The notes under the pieces are model-generated. The model saw nothing but the letters and a program-made list of their open reading frames with translations, did no database searches and was not told where the DNA came from. The translations under genes were made by a program, and so were the position numbers. From Alteromonadaceae bacterium (GTDB lineage: Bacteria > Pseudomonadota > Gammaproteobacteria > Enterobacterales > Alteromonadaceae), in assembly GCA_013216015.1 (NCBI GenBank), contig JABSOI010000033.1, forward strand, positions 1 through 64,000: a stretch of 64,000 nucleotides of DNA, read 5' to 3'. This document shows positions 1 through 7,015 of the stretch, piece by piece (position 1 is the stretch's first letter; the number at the start of each line of letters is the position of its first letter).

Positions 1-383
1 GTTCGGGTATTACAAACCTTCAGGTTTTTCAATATAAAACCCTTTGCACCCATCACTTGCAAAAGTAGCTTGTCCATAGGATTGTTGCCACCTGAAAATA
101 TCAAATTTTCCTTGTGGAATTGCACGCTAACTTTTTTGGCTTTCAGTTCGTCCACGATGGTTTGAAGCTCACCCAAATTTCTAGCGAGTCTGTCGATAGA
201 ATGAATATGCAAAACGTCACCCTTACGGCAATATTTCAAGCAAGCTTTTAGTCTTGGTCTTTCTCTATCTTTGCCACTGGTAAAATCTTGAAATGTTTCA
301 TCCAGTTCAATATCGGCAAGTTGCCGATCAGGGTTTTGATCGCTAGAGCTGACACGTTTATAGCCTATATTCTGACCTTGCAT
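1..383 (-). pseudogene. Truncated serine resolvase (Tn3 TnpR-like), cut by window edge
   Basis: The reading frame starts at 383 (ATG) and runs off the window. The N-terminus GYKRVSSSDQNPDRQ carries the catalytic-serine motif (S12) of small serine recombinases. HSIDRLARNL and the segment up to VMGA are also standard resolvase. After VMGA (near position 50) the family continues with AEFER, but here the frame reads unrelated residues. The helix E and HTH DNA-binding part is therefore missing and the gene is probably dead. About 45% of N-terminal residues look shared with the resolvase at 12348, so it belonged to a different Tn3-type element. The dyad at 393-420 upstream looks like a resolvase binding subsite. 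Confidence 0.8.
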
Positions 384-761
384 ATATCCCCCTTAAATTT
401 GTTTAATTAAATCTAAGGGTTAATTGTAAATATGTCAATAGTAATAATTGAACACCACAGAATAAGGGATACAGGGCAGGGGTAGAGGTGTTTAAGAAAG
501 TGTACTTAATTGAACATGATTATGATTATAATTTTAACCTGACTCCGAAACTTCGCAGTACAGGTTTTAGTGTTTTTAGGATGATATGACAATCAAAATA
601 ATTGTTAATATTTTTGTGTTAATTTTTACTGGTGTGACAATAGTGAAAATAAAACAAAATAAAGTGACCTGTAGACCATATTATATATGGTGGTGTTGAT
701 TCACTCTCTTAAATAGAATACAGTATACGAAAGTATATATATTAATAGCGCAGTGTGACAT
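384..761. other. Intergenic, resolvase-side dyads, no gene seen
   Basis: The stretch holds an imperfect dyad (CCTTAAATTT...AAATCTAAGG, 393-420) next to the truncated resolvase start, plausible as a res subsite. It also holds a short palindrome around ACCATATTATATATGGT (677-693) and an AT-rich stretch before the nuclease-like gene that may be its promoter. No transposon terminal repeat was recognised here. Confidence 0.4.
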
Positions 762-2267
762 ATGAAAGGCTCTGATATTTCAATTCTAAACAAAAACGGA
801 CCATGCTCAAGTTCAGTATTTGCTAAATTGTTAGTAACAAATTTTGGTATTACAAATGCGACTGCAAGAAAGAGAATATCAAGAAATCATGAAATTCTAA
901 AGCTAGAGGGTTTAAATCTTCCTAATAACGCTCAATTTTTATATCTAAAGAAAGACTATTGCTCACATAGATATTGGACAGCACTCACAACAGTATTAAT
1001 TGAAAGTAATTCTTCATATGGTCTTGCTATAGCAGCACTGAAACAGAGAGGTGGAATAATAACTATGCAGCAATTTCTAACTTGTTGCGGCTCACCAATA
1101 ATGCAAAAAAAACATATCGCATCTACTGTTATTGTTAAAAACCTAATTAGTGCAAAACTAATAGAGGTTAGCGAAGTTTTTGGGCTGGGTGAATGCGTGT
1201 TACTTAAAGGTTCAGAACGTAATATTGAGAGTATTACCAATAAATTAAAAGCAAGGCTATTTGCAGAAGATATTTTACTTAAAGCGATTTCTAGTTGGAG
1301 TAGGAATTTAGGTATAGTCAGTTATAACAAGACAAAATTAAGAACGATTAATTCAGCACCAACTGTTGGGACATTCTACTGGGACTTTACCGCTCCTTCA
1401 TACCTCACACCGCTCATATCTGGAGGTAAAGGTTTAAAAACAAAACCTGGTTTTCTAACTTGTGATATTTTGTTAGAAAAGAATATAACTGTACATAGTA
1501 TGAAAGCTTACCTGAAAAAATGTGAAACCCTGAACCGTTTAAACAATATAGGGAAATGCCTTCATATTTTCGTGGCAGAAAATTATTCCACCGAAGCGTT
1601 GAAACTAGCTAAAGAAAAAGGTGTTATACCTGCAACTGTTGACACTTTATTTGGAAATGAAGTAACCAAAAGCTTAAAAAAACTGGTCGATATATTATCA
1701 AATGCCGCCGGAAAAATAGAGGATAAGTACGATATAGACGCTTTTTTTAAAAGCCTCGGAAAAATCGATGGTGTAGCTGGAAATTTAAGAGGTACTTTAT
1801 TTGAATATGTTATTGCGGAATTAATGCGCAATATTGAATCATTTGATTCAGTGCGACTCAATAAAATATATAAGCCGTCAAAAGGAGGGGAAGCAGAAGT
1901 AGATGTTACTGTAATAACTAATGGCAAAAAGATTAGATTTATAGAATGCAAAGCTCATGAACCTGATGGTTATGTAGATAATGAAGAAGTGAAAAAATGG
2001 CTACATAAACGTTTACCAATAATAAAAAAATACGTTAAAGAGCATCCTGAATGGCGAGATATGAAAGTCTCTTTTGAGTTGTGGGCTACTGCTAAATTCA
2101 CCGACGAAGCAATTGAATTGTTTGAAAATGAATCTAACAAAACAAAGTTACACGAAATAATCTATTTTAATGCTGACGAAGTTGATAGTTTTATTAAGGA
2201 AAGTGAGAATAAAGAGCTTTATTTTACCTTTAAAAACTACTTTAAAAGCCGAATTCCAACTCACTAA
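762..2267 (+). CDS. PD-(D/E)xK nuclease-like protein of unknown role
   Basis: 501 residues. The C-terminal half shows a plausible restriction-endonuclease-fold core: E348 in GTLFEYVIAEL, D381 in EAEVDVTV, and E395-x-K397 in FIECKAH. The order and spacing fit the E...D...ExK pattern of PD-(D/E)xK nucleases. The N-terminal ~150 residues contain a segment resembling a winged-helix/HTH (NATARKRISRNHEI) and may bind DNA. No methyltransferase partner lies beside it. It sits between transposon debris and a HEPN-like gene, so a defence or mobile-element role is plausible but not shown. The ribosome binding site is weak. No signal peptide or membrane segment is seen. I do not recognise the exact family. 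Confidence 0.6.
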   Translation: MKGSDISILNKNGPCSSSVFAKLLVTNFGITNATARKRISRNHEILKLEGLNLPNNAQFLYLKKDYCSHRYWTALTTVLIESNSSYGLAIAALKQRGGIITMQQFLTCCGSPIMQKKHIASTVIVKNLISAKLIEVSEVFGLGECVLLKGSERNIESITNKLKARLFAEDILLKAISSWSRNLGIVSYNKTKLRTINSAPTVGTFYWDFTAPSYLTPLISGGKGLKTKPGFLTCDILLEKNITVHSMKAYLKKCETLNRLNNIGKCLHIFVAENYSTEALKLAKEKGVIPATVDTLFGNEVTKSLKKLVDILSNAAGKIEDKYDIDAFFKSLGKIDGVAGNLRGTLFEYVIAELMRNIESFDSVRLNKIYKPSKGGEAEVDVTVITNGKKIRFIECKAHEPDGYVDNEEVKKWLHKRLPIIKKYVKEHPEWRDMKVSFELWATAKFTDEAIELFENESNKTKLHEIIYFNADEVDSFIKESENKELYFTFKNYFKSRIPTH

Positions 2268-2840
2268 TATATTGTTAAATATAGTCTAGTTGAGGCTCTG
2301 TAACGATTTCTGATTTATAGGGCTTGTTAATATTTGCGTATTCCACTAGCTCCGGCCACTGATTCCGATGACTGGGCCATTCAGGTTCCGGTTAACCAAA
2401 CAGAGTAAAACTCTGGTAATTTTGCCACCGTAGGTGTTTATTTAATTATCGGTTCTTACCTCTTTCCGGTCTAAATTTTGTTGCTAATATATGGCGAAAT
2501 TACAGTCAACATTTCCAGTGACTGCTGACCTTTGATGAAATATTCTAAGGCGCTTTCGCCCCATTGCAAGTTAGACAGTTATAATTGAATTTATACAACT
2601 TTTAATTTTTGATATATATTTTATAATCCGAATTAAGTTTAAAATTGCCACTATCACGAAAGATTCATATAAAAAAATAGTGAACTTTAAGGTTTAAAAA
2701 GTTCGCACTGTTGACGTAATCACTTGAAAAGCTTAATGTCTTCTATAGAGTGGTTAAAGGACTTTACCAAACTTCACATATATAATCAGCCGTTAAGCAA
2801 CTGACGGAATATCAATTTGACTTAACTTGGCACATATCAC
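2268..2840. other. Intergenic with mobile-element debris
   Basis: No gene longer than a few tens of codons makes sense here. Positions 2346-2400 resemble IS21-family end repeats (listed separately). The rest is AT-rich, unassigned sequence. Confidence 0.4.
2346..2400 (-). repeat. IS21-like multiple terminal repeat remnant
   Basis: On the minus strand the stretch reads as short units of the form GGAATCAGTGGCC / GGAACCTGAATGGCC spaced by about 20 bases. That is the look of the multiple subterminal repeats at the ends of many IS21-family elements. No istA or istB reading frame remains. The assignment rests on remembered sequence style, so it is tentative. Confidence 0.35.
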
Positions 2841-2996
2841 ATGAATGGTACTTGGATTAAATTAGAAAATAATAAAAATGTGGTTGTATTCGTTCATGGT
2901 ATCTTATCAAAGAGTGGAACGTCTAGGACTATGGGTCAGAATGACTTTAACAATGATGTGCGGGGCTGTAATTGCAATGCCCATATCATACTGTAG
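2841..2996 (+). pseudogene. 5' fragment of an alpha/beta-hydrolase (lipase-like) gene
   Basis: A 51-codon frame begins MNGTWIKLENNKNVVVFVHGI. VVVFVHGI is the oxyanion-strand HG motif that opens many alpha/beta-hydrolase domains. The frame then reaches TAG after about 50 residues, before any nucleophile elbow, so the catalytic domain is missing. It lies 26 bp upstream of the HEPN-like gene and points the same way, so the two may once have formed an operon. Confidence 0.55.
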
Positions 2997-3022
2997 CACA
3001 CTTAAATAGTAGATAGGTATTT

Positions 3023-3976
3023 ATGCCAAAGACGATAAATAAGGCAAAAAGAGTTGTGGATTCACTTTCTAATGGCAGCTCTGTTAATGCAATAAAAGAT
3101 GCAGAAGCTACAAACGATCAAGATTGGCATCGCATAAGCGCCAAAGCATACGAATTACATATCCATAATTATCGAGAGCGAAGAACAGCATATGAGAAGA
3201 AATCCAATGCTGATACTTCAATATTAGATCTCAATAATAACCTAGCCGATTACGCGCTAAGCATATCTTCTCTTTCAACTATGGGTGAAGTTAAAACTCT
3301 TCAAAAACTTGTTGTTGACATGCCTATTAATGAGCATAAAGTGATTGCCATAATAGAAAGAAGCACAATGAACCCTCGAATTAGGACGCTTCAAAAAAAG
3401 GGGAGATTTGAACACTTCTCAATCTTTAAAGAGTTTTCAAAGATAATTGATGCTGCAACAATATGTTATTATGGTGAAAATTATATAAGCTCGTATTTAA
3501 CGCTAGTTCCAGTGATTGAGGGAATATTACTCAGATGGTTGGAATTTACTGGAACAGGGAAAAAACCAAAGTTTGAAGCATTACGAAGATTCTTTAAGAA
3601 TTCACATGTCCGTCAACCTTGTCCAGAAAATGCACTATTTCATAAAGTATATACCAGGGCATGTGATAAATTATTAACTGACCATTTCTATAAACCCTCG
3701 GATCAGGGGGGCGCTTATTCAAACTTCAATAGGCATCTTGCTGCACATTTGCTTAGCGATTCGCAATTCGCCACAAAAGACAACTGTGTTAGGCTGTTTT
3801 TACTGATCGATATGATGACTGAAATATTCTATTACGAAACCTCTTGCCCTGATCCGCGCATGTACTTAGAAAATGAGGAAATAGCTGTAGAGATAGAAAA
3901 TTATAAAAAGCTCATTACTCAGAAGGATAGTCCGTTTATAAAAAAACCAGAATATATTTTTATTAGGGGGACCTAA
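3023..3976 (+). CDS. HEPN-like hypothetical protein
   Basis: 317 residues, soluble, with no signal peptide. The C-terminal part reads FNRHLAAHLL followed by helical FLLIDMMTEIFYYE. R237-x4-H242 fits the RX4-6H motif of HEPN ribonucleases, and the all-helical surroundings agree. The first ~120 residues are charged and helical and match nothing I know. The stop codon TAA overlaps the ATG of a 34-codon frame. HEPN proteins often act in toxin-antitoxin or abortive-infection systems. No antitoxin such as a MNT nucleotidyltransferase is adjacent, so that role is inference. Confidence 0.55.
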   Translation: MPKTINKAKRVVDSLSNGSSVNAIKDAEATNDQDWHRISAKAYELHIHNYRERRTAYEKKSNADTSILDLNNNLADYALSISSLSTMGEVKTLQKLVVDMPINEHKVIAIIERSTMNPRIRTLQKKGRFEHFSIFKEFSKIIDAATICYYGENYISSYLTLVPVIEGILLRWLEFTGTGKKPKFEALRRFFKNSHVRQPCPENALFHKVYTRACDKLLTDHFYKPSDQGGAYSNFNRHLAAHLLSDSQFATKDNCVRLFLLIDMMTEIFYYETSCPDPRMYLENEEIAVEIENYKKLITQKDSPFIKKPEYIFIRGT

Positions 3977-4080
3977 TGAATAAAACTGTTAACAATCCAT
4001 CAAAATCAACACTCGTTACTCGCGCGTTTATTTGTACCTTACTAATACAAAACCTAATCCTACAACCAAAATTAGCATAA
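3976..4080 (+). CDS. Short signal-peptide-like ORF (34 codons), probable 5' gene remnant
   Basis: The ATG overlaps the preceding TAA (TAATG) and follows a strong AGGGGG Shine-Dalgarno within the upstream gene. The peptide has a basic start and a hydrophobic core (AFICTLLIQNLILQ) and ends at LA then TAA, much like a signal peptide cut just before its cleavage site. It may be the leader of a lost secreted protein, or chance. Confidence 0.3.
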   Translation: MNKTVNNPSKSTLVTRAFICTLLIQNLILQPKLA

Positions 4081-4232
4081 TTTATTCCATCTCACTATGT
4101 GCCCCAAACTGAGATAGAACGTTTGCACATCATGTCAACTGTTATACCAATCAGCTGACATGTATTTCTTAAAGAATTTTTCATCCGCTACACGAACTAA
4201 CCTATCAAAAAACTATGTGAACGAATTGTTTG

Positions 4233-4298
4233 GGATAGCAGTGGTCGAGTCACTGGAAACTAAGTGGCCGGAGAAACGGAATTCTTGGCCGAGTGAAA
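4233..4298 (+). repeat. IS21-like terminal repeat remnant
   Basis: Short units ACTGGAAACTAAGTGGCC and ACGGAATTCTTGGCC follow each other, the same style as the minus-strand copy at 2346-2400 but in the opposite orientation. The two may be the outer remains of one decayed element enclosing the hydrolase fragment and the HEPN-like gene. Tentative. Confidence 0.3.
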
Positions 4299-4311
4299 CC
4301 TAATATGCAAT

Positions 4312-4375
4312 ATTCTCAAAACTCAATATCGTTAAACTATATTGAGAATCCATTTCAAGAATGGTTTTTGAGAAT
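4312..4375. repeat. Nested palindrome able to form a three-way junction
   Basis: An outer 10-bp perfect stem (ATTCTCAAAA at 4312-4321 with TTTTGAGAAT at 4366-4375) encloses two hairpins. The first is an 8-bp stem (CTCAATAT/ATATTGAG, 4322-4346) and the second a 5-bp stem (CCATT/AATGG, 4350-4364). No poly-T follows, so it is not a standard terminator. Confidence 0.6.
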
Positions 4376-4601
4376 GCTGACTGGCTATTTTAGACAAGAA
4401 TGAAGCTGTTAATAAAAATCATCAAAAACGTACGTTATCAATAACAAAATAAATAATTAAATCCGATTTACCAATAATTAAATTCATTAATTTCAAATTG
4501 TAGTTGCTGAAACTGTCCTTTATCGTTGGAATCATGGTCAGACCTCTAGTTGATAAGATAAATAGTACGACTGATATTTGTCATGGGGTTATGCTAAAGA
4601 A

Positions 4602-4618
4602 GCCTATTTTATAACCAA
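4602..4618 (+). promoter_or_regulatory. Conserved upstream element of SleB-like gene 1
   Basis: The 17-mer GCCTATTTTATAACCAA ends about 118 bp before the start codon. Near-identical copies lie upstream of both other paralogues (17302-17318 and 30798-30814, minus strand). It probably includes a -10-like TATAAC box or an operator. Confidence 0.5.
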
Positions 4619-4735
4619 CTAATATTATAATCCTTACGAAAACTATCATATATTAAGGTTAGGAGAAAAAGGAATTTTTCCTACTCTTCTATCAATGCTG
4701 TAATTACAACAATTTTTTTAAAGGATTTATTTAAG

Positions 4736-6373
4736 ATGTTAAATTTTAATAAAAAAAACTACATATCCCTTTTGGTTTTATTTACCTTGTCACTCAATAG
4801 CTTTGCTGAAACTGGTCTGAGTAAAAAGTCAGCTCCAAACTTGGCTGAACTCTATACGGTGAAAACACATGCAACAGAGCACATCAGAGGAATAGAGAAA
4901 AAGCTGTCAGCTACTGATGAAGTTGACCAGGAAGAGTTACTGGTGGAATTTGCACAGTCTTTATTGTATTACCAAGTTCGTCATAATAAAGGAAAAAATG
5001 AAAAATATATTACTTCAAAAGGAGTTAGTTCCCTAACTGCTAATAGATTAAATGATAAAGTTTCAAAAAACCCATATTCTACCCACAACATTTATCGTAC
5101 AGCATTAAACGCTTATAAGAAAGCATCCAAATTATCACTAAATAAAAACAAAATAAAATACACTCGAAAATTATCTGAATTAACGGTTAAGATTCAAAAT
5201 AAAGATGAGCTTATTCAGGTTTTTGATGAGTTATTACAACATAGTGGTGATGAAAAAGGTACTTATCTTGCGCATATTGACTATGCCGATGGTTTGGCTA
5301 AATTCAAGGACAATGCAGCTGAAATACAATTTTTATTCGCTATCAGTTTAAGAAATTCTGTTGATGGGGTAGAAGCTAATTATCGTTATGCTAATTATCT
5401 TTTGGAAAATGATAAACCGCGAGAAGCACTAGATGTACTTGAAAAATTTACCTTTGAAGAAAGAAATATGTATGCTCACATTGCACTATTAAGGCAAAAA
5501 ATAATGCATCAGCTAAAAATGAATACTCCAGAAGTAGATTCAGAGGTGAAAACGTTAAGAAAAAGATTGAGTGATATCCCTTTCATAAGATCAATGTCAA
5601 AATTTACTGTCAATGAGAATAAATCACCTCAAAATATTTTAGATATATCAACAGCCCATGCATATGCCTTTGCACATAACAATGAAGGAGATGATTCTAG
5701 AGGTAAATATGCTAATAATTGGGTATATGGTCGTTTTGTTTTTACTGCTTCTCTCATTAATGCAGCAGAGGTAGTTTACAACAACGCCAGAGGGGAGCAA
5801 CGACTTGGCAGGATTGCTATAGCTTGGGCAATTCGAAACCGAGCGACTATTGATATGAATGGTTGTGATTTCTACCCAGGTGCTGAGGGACACTCTAATG
5901 TTGAGGCTTGTAGAACAGGGACACCAACAGGACCTCATCCTTTATATACTGAAGTTGCCAAACGATACAGTTGTGTTGTTCATGGAGGAACAATAACGGC
6001 AGGCGCTTCACACTCCCAAATGAATGATACCCATGTTAATCTTAATGAATTGGAAACATCAGGAATTATATGGGAGATGTTACATGTTATAAATGGTTGG
6101 ATCCCCGATCCAACGGGTCCTAACTATTTTTTGATAGGAGTGCATCCAGACAAAGATTTTTCCACAGGAAATCCCGATGGTGCTCAAGAATGGCGCGACG
6201 AAAGTTATTGTGCAAAAAAACATTTGTGCAAAGTAAATTTGGGGAGTATCAATGGAAATCTTTTCAATCAAAAAAAATATGATTCTTGCAAAAAAAATGA
6301 AAGTTATAGTAAGTATCTTCATTTTTGGGGACGCAACCCAAATTATAGCACTTTGAATGTAATAGTTGAGTAA
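4736..6373 (+). CDS. Secreted TPR / SleB-like domain protein, paralogue 1
   Basis: 545 residues. A signal peptide (hydrophobic 10-22, cleavage near SFA|ET) predicts export. Residues ~30-270 are helical and TPR-like (YLAHIDYADGLAKF, ANYRYANYLLENDKPREALDVL). Residues ~340-385 read VVYNNARGEQ..GRIAIAWAIRNRATI, matching the Y-x-E-ARGE...AWxxxNR core of SleB/CwlJ cell-wall hydrolases. The Glu normally before ARGE is Asn (N350), so hydrolysis is doubtful. The C-terminus is rich in Cys (likely disulfides) and carries a GAQEWR motif. It converges with RHS copy 1. A good Shine-Dalgarno (AAAGGA) supports the start, and the same start context occurs in paralogues 2 and 3. Its role is unknown; peptidoglycan binding or an RHS accessory function is inference. 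Confidence 0.7.
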   Translation: MLNFNKKNYISLLVLFTLSLNSFAETGLSKKSAPNLAELYTVKTHATEHIRGIEKKLSATDEVDQEELLVEFAQSLLYYQVRHNKGKNEKYITSKGVSSLTANRLNDKVSKNPYSTHNIYRTALNAYKKASKLSLNKNKIKYTRKLSELTVKIQNKDELIQVFDELLQHSGDEKGTYLAHIDYADGLAKFKDNAAEIQFLFAISLRNSVDGVEANYRYANYLLENDKPREALDVLEKFTFEERNMYAHIALLRQKIMHQLKMNTPEVDSEVKTLRKRLSDIPFIRSMSKFTVNENKSPQNILDISTAHAYAFAHNNEGDDSRGKYANNWVYGRFVFTASLINAAEVVYNNARGEQRLGRIAIAWAIRNRATIDMNGCDFYPGAEGHSNVEACRTGTPTGPHPLYTEVAKRYSCVVHGGTITAGASHSQMNDTHVNLNELETSGIIWEMLHVINGWIPDPTGPNYFLIGVHPDKDFSTGNPDGAQEWRDESYCAKKHLCKVNLGSINGNLFNQKKYDSCKKNESYSKYLHFWGRNPNYSTLNVIVE

Positions 6374-6504
6374 ATATCATACAACCTATCACAGTTTTTC
6401 AAAAGTTTCTTTAGTCTGCAATGTTAATAAGCATAAATAACAATTTATTATACTACGTTGCAGCTTGAATATAGGTAGACATTGCCATTAAATTATTGAC
6501 GACA

Positions 6505-6535
6505 AACCCGTAGGCTTACTAAAAGGCTACGGGTT
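6505..6535. terminator. Strong hairpin between convergent genes
   Basis: AACCCGTAGGCTT pairs with AAGGCTACGGGTT (one mismatch) around a 5-base loop. There is no clear poly-T tail, so it is either a weak bidirectional terminator or part of the adjacent insertion-sequence relic. Confidence 0.4.
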
Positions 6536-6596
6536 GTGTGGCAGAAGTGACAAAAATATAAGAGAGCATAAAAAATTGCTTTGATCCGATCGCATT

Positions 6597-6675
6597 CGCG
6601 CTTATCACAGCACTTTTTATGTCGTGATTGAAGCTCTAACTTAGTTACTGCTGAAAGTTCGATTTTGAGCACCAT
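6597..6675 (-). pseudogene. IS630-family transposase, N-terminal fragment
   Basis: From ATG at 6675 the frame reads MVLKIELSAVTKLEL then HKKCCDKRECDRIKAI, which matches the start of IS630-like transposases. These normally continue with LL-x-SEGW and an HTH. After RIKAI the homology ends abruptly and the frame runs on through unrelated sequence to a stop at 6493. The catalytic DDE part is absent. Confidence 0.55.
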
Positions 6676-6888
6676 GATTTTATTTTTTTAAAATTAAGGC
6701 TTTGTTTGAAAACACCGCATTTTCATTGATCACGGGTATAAGTAACTAAAGCTAATCATACAGGATAAATTAAACTAAATAATTGGTGATATTATATTAC
6801 CTGATATTCCTCACCTAATAAAAAACATCTATTTTTCACGCGAATTTAGCTTAAAAAACATATGATGCATAATTATTAAGCGACGCTA

Positions 6889-6935
6889 TTTAAAATCTGA
6901 TGCCATTTTTACTTAAAATCTACTCAGATTTTAAA
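6889..6935. terminator. Inverted repeat downstream of RHS copy 1
   Basis: TTTAAAATCTGA (6889-6900) pairs perfectly with TCAGATTTTAAA (6924-6935). It sits about 80 bp past the RHS 1 stop on the minus strand and may end that transcript. Confidence 0.35.
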
Positions 6936-7015
6936 TCTCAACTGTATATGCGGAACGTCCAGTATTACTGTCACTTCCATCACAGAACCCGTAAATGTTC
7001 AAGTTTTAATAGTTT

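Larger units (their letters stand above)
4081..4735. other. Intergenic: IS debris, three-way hairpin, SleB-like promoter region
   Basis: Contains an IS21-like repeat remnant (4233-4298), a nested palindrome (4312-4375) and the conserved upstream element of the SleB-like gene (4602-4618), all listed separately. No coding frame is supported. Confidence 0.5.
6374..7015. other. Intergenic between convergent SleB-like 1 and RHS 1
   Basis: Contains two hairpins (6505-6535 and 6889-6935) and an IS630 N-terminal fragment (6597-6675), listed separately. The rest is AT-rich with no supported gene. Confidence 0.5.
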
